64,000 bases of DNA, taken from assembly GCA_046347635.1 (NCBI GenBank), contig JAXMFT010000008.1, forward strand, positions 1 through 64,000, given 5' to 3'. Both the position numbers and the translations under genes were made by a program. Shown here one piece after another: positions 31,906-39,745 of this stretch. The notes beneath the pieces are model-generated. The model had not been told where the DNA came from and did not search any database. It saw only the letters and a program-made list of their open reading frames with translations. The DNA is from JAGVSZ01 sp019137045 (GTDB lineage: Bacteria > Pseudomonadota > Gammaproteobacteria > Burkholderiales > SG8-39). The stretch's first letter is position 1, and each line of letters begins with the position of its first letter.

Positions 31906-32394
31906 ACCTCGACCTCTGCGCCAAGGTTCGGATCACGCGCCACGAGGATCAGCACGCGGCCACGGCGCTTGATGGCGTGGTGCGCCCGGGACCGGCGGGC
32001 GCACGCGCAGCGGGCCGCGGGAGCGTGGGTGGCGGCGCGACCGCGCCGGCTGGCGGCGGCCGGTCGAGATTCGTCCAGGCCCTGAGGCGGCCGGATCAGG
32101 GCGCCTGGACCCCGCGATGCGCACGCGCGCCCATGTGCGCGCTGATCGATTTCCTCGTGCAGCGGTTCGGGCCCGTTCCGCCGTGGGAGGTGGAAGCCCG
32201 AACTCCTCACTCGACGTCGAAGAGAGGCTAAACTGCGTGGCGCGCGGGCGGCGCAGTCCTGCATCGGCCGGAAGAGGATCTCCAGCCGAGTAGCGCCGGA
32301 CGGTCCCCCGCGCGGGTGTGGAAGCGCGGTTCGAAACGGCGGGATCAGTGATGCACATTGCAGCGCCTGACATCAATCCGAGACGAGGTGCGAT
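31906..32394. other. Frameshifted tail of the molybdoenzyme gene and rearranged spacer
   Basis: In the +1-corrected frame the molybdoenzyme sequence continues from about 31878 as FEHTSPVNLNLDLCAKVRITR to about 31940. It then runs through unrelated Gly/Ala/Arg-rich sequence up to a stop at 32231. The 57-bp copy of the lysR 3' end is embedded in this run at 32137-32193. From 32232 to 32394 lies the probable promoter/leader of the following livK gene, with GAGGTG 5 nt before its ATG. No independent gene is supported. Confidence 0.55.
32137..32193 (+). repeat. 57-bp direct repeat, displaced lysR 3' fragment
   Basis: Identical over all 57 bases to positions 23848-23904 at the end of the lysR gene. 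The identity stops sharply on both sides (C versus T before, G versus A after). It encodes no gene of its own here. The two copies lie 8,289 bp apart in the same orientation and bracket the ferritin-like, hydrolase, IclR and molybdoenzyme genes. Confidence 0.9.
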
Positions 32395-33684
32395 ATGCGA
32401 ATGTCATACACAGCACGATGCGCGGGAGCATGGGTCGTTGCGGGCGCCATTGCGGGGATCCTCGTGCCGGGCTCCGCGTCGGCGCAGACGGTCCGGCTGG
32501 GACTGATCACGTCGATCACCGGGCCGGCCGCGGGCACCGGCGCGGACCAGCAGCGCGCGGCGACGCTCGCCGTGGAGGAGCTCAACGCCGCCGGCGGCGT
32601 GACGGTGGGCGGCGCGAAGCGCAAGGTCGAACTGGTGATCGGCGATGACCAGACCTCGCGCGAGGGCGCGGTGTCCGGCGTCACCCGGCTCATCGTCGAG
32701 GACAAGGTGAACGTGGTCTTCGGCGGCCTGGGAAGCGCTTTCGGCATGGCGGCGCTGCCGCTCATCCAGGAGCGCGGTATCCCCTACATCCCGACCCCGT
32801 CCACGCCGCTCTTCACGCGCACCAAGGACATGGGGCCGGATCCGACGAAGTCGATGGTGTTCCACTACCAGGCGACCGGGCTGATGTACGGCGCGGGGAC
32901 CGCCGACTTCATCGCCGAGGGCCTGAGACCGGTTTTCGCGCCGGGCAAGCCGATCCGCGTGGCGTGGCTCTACCAGGACTCGCCCTTCGGCGCCGAGTAC
33001 GTCCGCGGCTACACGGACCGCATCAAGGAGAAGAACCTTCCGCTCGAGACGGTGGCGACCGAGCGCTTCAAGGTCGGCGAGACCGATTACCGGGCGCAGC
33101 TCACCAAGATCAAGGCGCTCGCCCCGCAGGTGCTCGTCCCGATGGGCTTTCGCGGCGAGACGGTGGCCATGGTGCAGCAGGCAGTGCTCGACGTCGGCAT
33201 CGACCCGAAGAAGGTCGCGATCGGGCCGGTCTGCGCCTGCGTCGACGACCCGCTCTATTACAAGGACCTCGGCAAGATCGGCAGCCACACGACGATCCTG
33301 AGCGTGTACAGCACCTACGCCACGCCCAAGAACCCGGCGTTCGCCCGCTGGCCGGATTTCCGGGCGAGCTTCCAGAAGCGCTACGGCGTGCTGCCGGGCG
33401 TGCTCGGCGTGTCGGCCTACGATGCCGTGCACATCGCCGCGCGAGCGATCGAGCGGGCCGGCTCGCTCGACAGCCAGCGGGTGATTGCGGCATTGGCAGC
33501 CCTTCCCGTGGACAAGTACGTAATGCCGATCCGCAGCGGCAAGACCCTGTTCGATGCCAAGTACCGCGAAGTCGACTTCTACCTCATCGCGCAGCAGTTC
33601 TTCTGGGACGAGAAGCTGAAGGAGCTGCGGCCGCGAGTCGTCTGGCCGCACGACGTCGCCGACGCGAAGTATGTGCACCCGTAG
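32395..33684 (+). CDS. livK: ABC transporter substrate-binding protein, branched-chain amino acid family (LivK-like)
   Basis: A 429-residue periplasmic type-I binding protein. A Sec signal peptide (MRMSYTARCAGAWVVAGAIAGILVPGSASA, cleavage after ASA at about residue 30) precedes the Peripla_BP_6 fold: VRLGLITSITGPAAGTGADQQRAATLAVEELNAAGG, then VIGDDQTSREGAV, VFGGLGSAF and TPSTPLFTRTKDMGPDPTKSMVF. Members bind branched-chain amino acids but also amides, urea, aromatic acids and others, so the ligand is open. It is the first gene of the livKHMGF operon. A strong hairpin follows its stop. Confidence 0.92.
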   Translation: MRMSYTARCAGAWVVAGAIAGILVPGSASAQTVRLGLITSITGPAAGTGADQQRAATLAVEELNAAGGVTVGGAKRKVELVIGDDQTSREGAVSGVTRLIVEDKVNVVFGGLGSAFGMAALPLIQERGIPYIPTPSTPLFTRTKDMGPDPTKSMVFHYQATGLMYGAGTADFIAEGLRPVFAPGKPIRVAWLYQDSPFGAEYVRGYTDRIKEKNLPLETVATERFKVGETDYRAQLTKIKALAPQVLVPMGFRGETVAMVQQAVLDVGIDPKKVAIGPVCACVDDPLYYKDLGKIGSHTTILSVYSTYATPKNPAFARWPDFRASFQKRYGVLPGVLGVSAYDAVHIAARAIERAGSLDSQRVIAALAALPVDKYVMPIRSGKTLFDAKYREVDFYLIAQQFFWDEKLKELRPRVVWPHDVADAKYVHP

Positions 33685-33729
33685 AACGGGCCGCGCCGGT
33701 CCTGCGCATCCGTGAGGCCGGCGCCCGTT
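33685..33729 (+). promoter_or_regulatory. Intercistronic hairpin between livK and livH (operon 1)
   Basis: Arms AACGGG/CCCGTT and CGCCGG/CCGGCG form a 12-bp stem with a three-base bulge on the 5' side and an 18-nt loop. It begins right after the livK stop and ends one base before the livH ATG. Such structures commonly stabilise the upstream mRNA and lower expression of the permease genes. Here it may also mask the livH ribosome site. The second liv operon has a perfect palindrome at the same place. Confidence 0.6.
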
Positions 33730-33730
33730 C

Positions 33731-34615
33731 ATGGGGCTTGACGCCGCGAGCCTGCTCCAGGTCCTGGTCTGGGGCCTGGTGGTGGGCTCGATCTACGTGC
33801 TGCTCGCCACCGGGCTCACGCTCATCTTCGGCGTCATGAAGCTCGTCAACTTCGCCCACGGCGAGCTCATGATGTGGGGCGCGTTCCTCACGATCCTGAT
33901 CGCGCAGTCGACCGGCGTGAACCCGTACGTCGCGATGATCGGCTCGACCGCGGCCGTGGGCCTGCTGGGCGTCGCGATCGAGCGCCTCGGATTCCGCCCG
34001 CTCCGGGGCACGGCGAAGATCAACGAGATCTTCCTCTCGATCGCCCTGATCCTCGTGCTGCAGAACGCGCTCGCGCGCTTTTTCGTTCCCTACTTTCGCG
34101 AGAACGCCCAGATCAGGACCCCCTACGCGACGGAGTACTTCTCCCTCGGCCTGGTCAACCTGCGCTACGACTTCGTGATCCTGCTCGCGGTGGCCTGGGC
34201 GATCACGTTCGGGCTCTGGTTCGTCCTCTTTCACACCGCGCCGGGGCGCGACGTGCGTGCGACCAGCCAGAACCGCGCGGCGGCGCTGCTGATGGGCATC
34301 GACGTGCGGCGGATCGACATGCTGTGCTTCGGCATCGGCAGCGCGCTCGCCGCGCTGGCGGGCGCGCTCTACGGCGTGGTCAACCCTTTCAGCCCGTACG
34401 CCGGGACGATTCCCGCGATCAAGGCGTTCGCGGTCATCATCCTCGGCGGTCTCGGGAGCGTGCCGGGCGCGGTGCTGGGCGGGCTCCTCTACGGCGTCGT
34501 CGAGAGCTTCGGCACGTTCTTCCTGGGCGGGTCCTGGCGGGACGCGATCGCGTTCGTGCTCCTGATCGTGGTGCTGATGGTGCGGCCGCAGGGGATCTTC
34601 CGGGAGGGGGCGTGA
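33731..34615 (+). CDS. livH: Branched-chain amino acid-type ABC permease (LivH-like)
   Basis: A 294-residue inner-membrane permease with about eight helices. Typical LivH features are GSIYVLLATGLTLIFGVMKLVNFAHGELMMWGAF at the N-terminus, the EAA-like loop RATSQNRAAALLMGIDVRRIDMLCFGIGSALAALAGAL, and NPFSPYAGTIPAIKAFAVIILGGLGSVPGAVLGGLLYGVVES. It forms the channel with LivM. Its stop overlaps the GTG start of livM (GTGA). Confidence 0.93.
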   Translation: MGLDAASLLQVLVWGLVVGSIYVLLATGLTLIFGVMKLVNFAHGELMMWGAFLTILIAQSTGVNPYVAMIGSTAAVGLLGVAIERLGFRPLRGTAKINEIFLSIALILVLQNALARFFVPYFRENAQIRTPYATEYFSLGLVNLRYDFVILLAVAWAITFGLWFVLFHTAPGRDVRATSQNRAAALLMGIDVRRIDMLCFGIGSALAALAGALYGVVNPFSPYAGTIPAIKAFAVIILGGLGSVPGAVLGGLLYGVVESFGTFFLGGSWRDAIAFVLLIVVLMVRPQGIFREGA

Positions 34616-35607
34616 GCCGAGCGGCCGCCGCCCGCGTCCGCCGCCGGCGTACGCTCCCCGTCGCGCTCGCCATGCTCGTCGCCGGCGGCGTGGTCGCCGC
34701 CCTCGTGCGCGAGCAGTTCGTCCTGCAGGTCCTCACCTACGTCTTCATCTTCGCGATCTACGCCCAGTCCTGGAACATCGCCGCGCACTCCGGGCAGTTC
34801 TCGCTCGGCCACGCGACCTTTCTCGGCCTGGGCGCCTACGCCTCGGTGCTCCTCGCGGGACGGCTCGGCCTGCCGGCGGCCGTCGCGATGTTCGTCGGGC
34901 CGCTCCTGCCCGCGCTCGCCGGCCTGGCCATCGCGCGCCTCTGCCTGCGGCTGCGCGAGTGGTACTTCGGCATGGTGACGTTCGGGTTCACCGCGATCGT
35001 CCAGGTTCTCGTGGTGGAGCCTTTCGGCGGGCTCACGAACCGCTGGGACGGCCTGGATGCCGCGCCCTTGTGGGCGGGCGGTCGCGCGATCGAGACGATC
35101 GCGATCCTGAATTACCTGACCGCGCTCGCCCTGATGGTCGGCAGTTATCTGCTCGCCGCCCGCCTCATGAACTCGAAGTCCGGGCTCGCGCTCGCGGCGA
35201 TTCACGACAACGAAGTCGTCGCCGCCGTGTCGGGCGTGAACGTGCGGACTTATCGCCTGATGGCGATGACGCTTTCGGGCTACGTCGCCGGGGTCGCCGG
35301 GGCCCTTAACAGCCACACGCTCACGCGCCACATCTCGCCCGGCATCTTCGGCATCGAGGACTCGATCTGGCCCCTGCTCTACACGATCGCCGGCGGACTG
35401 CGCATCCCGGAGGGGCCGATCCTCGGCACGCTGGTCGTGCGCGTTTTCTGGGAATGGGCGCTGCGGGCGCTCGGCGGCTTCGAGAGCCTGGTCGTGATCG
35501 GGCTCGCCCTCGCCGTGATCGTCACGACCTTCCCGCAGGGCCTGTACGTGCTCGCCGCCCGCGCGGCCGGCTGGGCGGGCCCACGGCTGGCGCGGCGGGC
35601 CCGGTGA
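34612..35607 (+). CDS. livM: Branched-chain amino acid-type ABC permease (LivM-like)
   Basis: A 331-residue permease. After a basic N-terminus (SRAAAARVRRRRTLP) come the helices and signatures YVFIFAIYAQSWNIAAHSGQFSLGHATFLGLGAY and LALAAIHDNEVVAAVSGVNVRTYRLMAMTLSGYVAGVAGAL (EAA-like loop), and LLYTIAGGLRIPEGPILGTLVVRVFWEWA. The GTG at 34612 overlaps the livH stop and gives the expected length. An upstream extension of the frame is antisense-like. Its own stop overlaps the livG GTG. Partner of LivH in the membrane. Confidence 0.93.
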   Translation: MSRAAAARVRRRRTLPVALAMLVAGGVVAALVREQFVLQVLTYVFIFAIYAQSWNIAAHSGQFSLGHATFLGLGAYASVLLAGRLGLPAAVAMFVGPLLPALAGLAIARLCLRLREWYFGMVTFGFTAIVQVLVVEPFGGLTNRWDGLDAAPLWAGGRAIETIAILNYLTALALMVGSYLLAARLMNSKSGLALAAIHDNEVVAAVSGVNVRTYRLMAMTLSGYVAGVAGALNSHTLTRHISPGIFGIEDSIWPLLYTIAGGLRIPEGPILGTLVVRVFWEWALRALGGFESLVVIGLALAVIVTTFPQGLYVLAARAAGWAGPRLARRAR

Positions 35608-36353
35608 GCCTGCTGCGCTGCGAGGCGGTGGCCAAGAGCTTCGGCGGGCTGCAGGCGCTCGCCGGCGTCCAGTTCGAGGTCGGAGCGGGCGAGATCGTGG
35701 GTCTCATCGGCCCGAACGGCGCCGGCAAGTCGACGCTCGTCAACACGATCACCGGGGTGCACCGCCCCGAGCACGGCTCGATCACGTTCGACGGCCACGA
35801 GGTCACGCGGCTCGCCCCGGAACGCATCACGCGGCTCGGCGTCGCGCGCACCTTCCAGATTCCGCAGCCCTTTCACACCCTCAGCGTGCTCGAGAACGTC
35901 ATGGTGGGCGTCGCCTTCGGCGCGCGCGGCGCCTCGCTCGAGCGGGCCGCGCGCGAGGCGGCGGAGCTGCTCGAGTTCGTGGGGCTCGCGGACAAGGCGC
36001 ACCACGAGCCGCAGGCGCTCACCATCATCGAGCTCAGGCGGCTCGAGCTCGCCCGCGCGCTCGGCTCCGGGGCCCGGCTCCTGCTCCTCGACGAGATCCA
36101 CGCGGGCCTCACGCCGAAGGAGCTGGAGGAGGCGCGCGAGTTGCTGCAGCGGCTGCGGGCCCGCGGCGTCACGATCCTCATGGTCGAGCACCTGATGCAG
36201 ATCATCATGGCGGTCTGCGAGCGCATCGTCGTGCTCGAGTTCGGCCGCAAGATCGCCGAGGGCACGCCCGCCGAAGTCGCCGCGGACCCGGAAGTGATTC
36301 GCGCCTATCTCGGCACGCGCCGCGCGGGAGGCGCGCGTGCCGCGGGGGCTTGA
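35604..36353 (+). CDS. livG: Branched-chain amino acid-type ABC ATPase (LivG-like)
   Basis: A 249-residue ATPase. Walker A GPNGAGKST (residues about 34-42), the LivG-type insertion RLGVARTFQIPQPFHTLSVLENVMVG, a non-canonical signature region QALTIIELRRLELARAL (LTIIELRR in place of LSGGQ), and Walker B LLLLDEIHAGLTPKE in which an Ile-His replaces the usual Pro-(S/L). The GTG start overlaps livM's stop. The degenerate signature is seen in some aromatic/amide-type LivG proteins, and the partner LivF has an intact one. Powers uptake with LivF. Confidence 0.9.
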   Translation: MSLLRCEAVAKSFGGLQALAGVQFEVGAGEIVGLIGPNGAGKSTLVNTITGVHRPEHGSITFDGHEVTRLAPERITRLGVARTFQIPQPFHTLSVLENVMVGVAFGARGASLERAAREAAELLEFVGLADKAHHEPQALTIIELRRLELARALGSGARLLLLDEIHAGLTPKELEEARELLQRLRARGVTILMVEHLMQIIMAVCERIVVLEFGRKIAEGTPAEVAADPEVIRAYLGTRRAGGARAAGA

Positions 36354-37068
36354 CTTGCTCGCAGTCGACGACCTGCAGGTCGGCTACGGCAAGATCCAGG
36401 TGCTCTGGGGCGTGTCGCTGCGCCTCGCGGCCGGCGAGACCGTGGCCGTCGTCGGCTCGAACGGCGCGGGCAAGACGACGCTGCTGCGGTCGATCGCGGG
36501 GCTGCTGCCGCCGGTCGCCGGGCGGGTGGTGTTCCGCGACCGCGTGCTCGGCAGGCTTCCGGCGCACGAGATCGCGCGGCGGGGGCTCGCGCTCGTGCCC
36601 GAGGGGCGCGAGCTCTTCCCCTGGATGTCGGTGCACGAGAACCTCCTGCTCGGCGGCCGCCTGTGCGCCGAGCGCCTGCGCGTGGCCGAGAACCTCGAGT
36701 GGGTCTACGGCCTGTTCCCGGTGCTGCGCGAGCGCCGGCGCCAGAGCGCGTCGACCCTGAGCGGCGGCGAGCAGCAGATGCTCGCGATTGCGCGCGCGCT
36801 CATGTCCAATCCCTCGGTGCTGATGCTCGACGAGCCCTCGACCGGTCTCTCGCCGCGCGTCGTGGAATCGATCTTCGAGGTCATCGCCGGCCTCGCGCAG
36901 CGCGGGGCGACGATCCTGCTCGTCGAACAGAACGTGTACCTCGCGCTCGCGGTGGCCGACCGCGCGTACGTGCTCGAGCGCGGCCGCCTCACGCTCGAAG
37001 GGACCGGGCAGGAGCTGATCGAGCACGCGGCCGTTCGCCAGGCCTACCTCGGGGTCGCCGAGGGCTGA
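36337..37068 (+). CDS. livF: Branched-chain amino acid-type ABC ATPase (LivF-like)
   Basis: A 243-residue ATPase. Walker A GSNGAGKTT, ARRGLALVPEGRELFPWMSVHENLLLG (LivF hallmark), signature LSGGEQQMLAIARALM and Walker B VLMLDEPSTGLSP. The GTG at 36337 lies inside the livG 3' end (17-bp overlap). Last gene of the first liv operon. It is convergent with livF of the second operon, with 139 bp between the stops. Confidence 0.93.
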   Translation: MPRGLDLLAVDDLQVGYGKIQVLWGVSLRLAAGETVAVVGSNGAGKTTLLRSIAGLLPPVAGRVVFRDRVLGRLPAHEIARRGLALVPEGRELFPWMSVHENLLLGGRLCAERLRVAENLEWVYGLFPVLRERRRQSASTLSGGEQQMLAIARALMSNPSVLMLDEPSTGLSPRVVESIFEVIAGLAQRGATILLVEQNVYLALAVADRAYVLERGRLTLEGTGQELIEHAAVRQAYLGVAEG

Positions 37069-37096
37069 GCGCGGGCCCGGGACCCGTACTGACGCT

Positions 37097-37112
37097 GCCG
37101 ACGCTCGTCGGC
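37097..37112. terminator. Hairpin between the two convergent liv operons
   Basis: A 6-bp stem GCCGAC/GTCGGC with a GCTC loop in the 139-bp gap between two convergent livF genes. No T-run follows on either strand, so terminator function (bidirectional) is only suggested by position. Confidence 0.3.
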
Positions 37113-37207
37113 GAGGACGCCCGGCTCCGCGGCGCAGCGCCGCACGAGCCCGGCTCGCGGCCCGATCCCGCTCGCCGAACGCGGAGCGCGCGGCCCGGTA
37201 GCGTCCT

Positions 37208-37906
37208 TCAGACGCCCAGATGGCGCTGCAGCAGGTCGGGCTGCGCCTTGAGCTCGGCCGCCGGGCCCTCGTGCGCGATGTGGCCGTTGTTGATGATGTA
37301 GACGCGGTGCGCGAGCGCGAGCGTCGCGGCGAGGTTCTGTTCCACGAGCACGATCGTCTGTCCGGCCGCCGCGAGCGCGCGGCAGGCCTCCAGCAGGTCG
37401 TGCACGATCACCGGCGCGAGCCCCTCGAAGGGCTCGTCGAGCAGGACGATCTTCGGGTCGCGCACCAGCGCGCGCGCGATCGCGAGCATCTGCTGCTCGC
37501 CGCCCGAGAGGTCGGACCCGCGGCTCGCGCGGCGCTCCTGCAGGCGCGGGAACATCCGGTAGATGCGCGCGAGCGGCCAGCGCGAGGTCGCGGTGAGGCC
37601 GGCGAGGACCAGGTTCTCCTCGACGTCGAGGGTGCCGAAGATGCGCCGCTCCTCGTGCACCAGCTGCATGCCGGCGCGCGCGATGGCGTGGCTCTTGCGG
37701 CCGGCGATCTCGGCGCCGTCGAAGCGCACCGAGCCCGAGCGCGGCGTCACCACGCCCATCAGGCTCTTGAGCGTGGTGCTCTTGCCGGCGCCGTTGCGCC
37801 CGAGGAGGGCGACCACCTCGTGGCGCTCGACGCGCAGGGCGACGTCGAACAGGATGTGCGAGTCGCCGTAGTAGCTGTTCAGGCCTTCGACTTCGAGCAG
37901 GCTCAC
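37208..37906 (-). CDS. livF: Branched-chain amino acid-type ABC ATPase (LivF-like), operon 2
   Basis: A 232-residue ATPase: Walker A GRNGAGKST, IARAGMQLVHEERRIFGTLDVEENLVLAG, signature LSGGEQQMLAIARALV and Walker B IVLLDEPFEGLAPVI. The lead YYGDSHILFDVALRVERHEVVALLG is usual for UrtE/LivF-type proteins. The GTG at 37906 overlaps the stop of the fused livM-livG gene. The frame runs upstream only as antisense-like sequence. Last gene of operon 2. Confidence 0.93.
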   Translation of the reverse strand: MSLLEVEGLNSYYGDSHILFDVALRVERHEVVALLGRNGAGKSTTLKSLMGVVTPRSGSVRFDGAEIAGRKSHAIARAGMQLVHEERRIFGTLDVEENLVLAGLTATSRWPLARIYRMFPRLQERRASRGSDLSGGEQQMLAIARALVRDPKIVLLDEPFEGLAPVIVHDLLEACRALAAAGQTIVLVEQNLAATLALAHRVYIINNGHIAHEGPAAELKAQPDLLQRHLGV

Positions 37907-39732
37907 GCGGCCATCTCCACGGCGTGCATGCCGCCGAGGTAGGCGGCCTGCACGGCGGCGTTGCGCTTGATCTCCTCGGGCGTGCCCTCGACCAGCACGC
38001 GGCCTTCCTGCAGCACCGTCACGCGCTCGACCAGCTCGAACAGCGAGTCCATGTCGTGGTCGATGATGATCATCGTGCGGCCGCGGCCGATCGAGCGCAG
38101 CAGCCGCACCGTCTCGGCCCGCTCGGCCGGGCTCATGCCCGCGAGCGGCTCGTCGAGGAGCAGCAGGCTGGGCGAGGAGGCGAGCGCGAGGCCGACCTCC
38201 AGCCGGCGCTTCTCGCCGTAGGCGAGCTGCGCCACGCGCGTGTCGCTGCGGTCGGCGAGGTTGACGAGCTCCAGCGTGTGCGCGACCTGCGCCTGCAGCC
38301 CGGGAATGCGCGCGACGCGCGCCAGCAGGTCGAGCCGGAAGCGGCCGCGCCGCTCGGCCAGCGCGGCGATGGTCAGGTTCTCGCCCACCGTCAGTTCGCC
38401 GAAGAGCTGGTTCACCTGGTAGCTCTTGGTCAGCCCGAGCTGGCACACCTCGGTGACGCTCTTGCCGGTGATGTCGCGGCCCTCGAACAGGATGCGGCCG
38501 GCCGTCGGCGGCACTTCGCAGGTGAGCATCTTGAAGAACGTGGACTTGCCGGCGCCGTTCGGGCCGATGATGCCGCGCAGCTCGCCACGCTGCACGGTGA
38601 AGTCGATGTCGGAGTTCGCGCGCACGCCGCCGTAGTGCTTGGTGAGGCCCTCGGCCCGCAGGATCGGCCCGGTGTAGGTGCGCGGCGGGCGGCGCGGCGG
38701 CGGCGGCGCGGTGACGCGCCCGGCCTCCACGGCCCGCGCGACCGGCTTGCCGTTCGCGGCGCGCCCGCGCGCGAGCCGCAGGAGGTCGCGCACCCCGCCG
38801 ATGATGCCCTTGCGCAGGAAGCAGACGAGGAGCACGAACACCAGCCCCAGCGCGAGCTTCCAGGCCGCCCCGAGCTTGAGCGTGCCCTGCAGGAAGTCCT
38901 GCAGGAACAGCCACACGGCGGCGCCGAGCAGCGGGCCGAACAGCGTGCCGATGCCGCCGATCGCGGTCTGGATCACGAGCTGGCCGGAGGTGTCGAACAT
39001 GAACGCGTCGGGGGGCATGAACCCCTGCATCACGCCGAGCAGCCCGCCGGCGAGGCCGGCGTAGGCGGCGGCGATCACGAAGGCCGCGAGCTTGTAGCCG
39101 TGGATGTTGTGGCCGACCGCGGCCGCGCGCAGCGGGTTCTCGCGGATCGCGCGGAACACCACGCCCACCGGCGAGCGCACGATCCGCAGCGCGAGCACGA
39201 TGCCGAGGAAGTAGCAGAACGCGAGGAACGGGTAGAGCGACCAGCCCGACTTGAAGTGCAGCGTGGCGAAGCCGAGGTAGAGCGTCGGCGCGGGCACGCC
39301 GGGCAGGCCGTTCTCGCCGCCGGTCCATTCCGACAGCGGGTTGAACTCGACGAAGAAGAACATCTCGGCGATCGCCACCGTGATCATGGCGAAGTAGATC
39401 CCGGTGCGCCGCAGCGCCACGAGCCCCACCAGGTAGCCCACCGCCGCGGCGACCGCCATGCCGATCAGCAGCGCGGTCACGACGTGCGGGAAGCCCGCCT
39501 GCGTGAGCAGGTACGCGGCCACCATGCCGCCGGTGCCGTAGAGCGCCGACTGGCCGAAGGAGAGGAGCCCGGTGTAGCCGAAGAGGATGTCGAAGCCGAT
39601 GCCGAACAGGCCCCAGACCAGGATGCGGTTGACGGTGTCGGGCGCGGCGCCGAAGACCGGCAGCACGAACGGCGCCGCCACCAGCGCGGCGGCGGTGATG
39701 GTCTCGGCCAGGGGGCGCTGGCGGGTCAGCAT
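37903..39732 (-). CDS. Fused LivM permease - LivG ATPase
   Basis: A 609-residue fusion. Residues 1 to about 325 are a LivM permease (DILFGYTGLLSFGQSALYGTGGMVAAYLL, RTGIYFAMITVAIAEMFFFVEFNPL, EAA-like RAIRENPLRAAAVGHNIHGYKLAAF). A Pro/Arg-rich linker (about 330-360, VTAPPPPRRPPRTYTG) leads to a LivG ATPase with Walker A GPNGAGKST, GLTKSYQVNQLFGELTVGENLTI and Walker B LLLLDEPLAGMSPAE. The signature is degenerate (VAQLAYGEKRRLEVGLAL). Permease-ATPase fusions of this kind occur in beta- and alphaproteobacteria. It gives one-to-one stoichiometry of the two parts. Confidence 0.92.
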   Translation of the reverse strand: MLTRQRPLAETITAAALVAAPFVLPVFGAAPDTVNRILVWGLFGIGFDILFGYTGLLSFGQSALYGTGGMVAAYLLTQAGFPHVVTALLIGMAVAAAVGYLVGLVALRRTGIYFAMITVAIAEMFFFVEFNPLSEWTGGENGLPGVPAPTLYLGFATLHFKSGWSLYPFLAFCYFLGIVLALRIVRSPVGVVFRAIRENPLRAAAVGHNIHGYKLAAFVIAAAYAGLAGGLLGVMQGFMPPDAFMFDTSGQLVIQTAIGGIGTLFGPLLGAAVWLFLQDFLQGTLKLGAAWKLALGLVFVLLVCFLRKGIIGGVRDLLRLARGRAANGKPVARAVEAGRVTAPPPPRRPPRTYTGPILRAEGLTKHYGGVRANSDIDFTVQRGELRGIIGPNGAGKSTFFKMLTCEVPPTAGRILFEGRDITGKSVTEVCQLGLTKSYQVNQLFGELTVGENLTIAALAERRGRFRLDLLARVARIPGLQAQVAHTLELVNLADRSDTRVAQLAYGEKRRLEVGLALASSPSLLLLDEPLAGMSPAERAETVRLLRSIGRGRTMIIIDHDMDSLFELVERVTVLQEGRVLVEGTPEEIKRNAAVQAAYLGGMHAVEMAA

Positions 39733-39745
39733 GCGCGCATCCCGG

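Noticed and set aside
31906..32231. A separate gene encoded by the +1 frame after the molybdoenzyme stop
   Set aside because: Its first part is clearly the displaced C-terminus of the molybdoenzyme, and its end is the 57-bp lysR fragment. There is no start codon with a ribosome site.
37069..37207. A small RNA or gene between the convergent liv operons
   Set aside because: Only a 6-bp hairpin is seen, with no promoter-like boxes and no coding signal.
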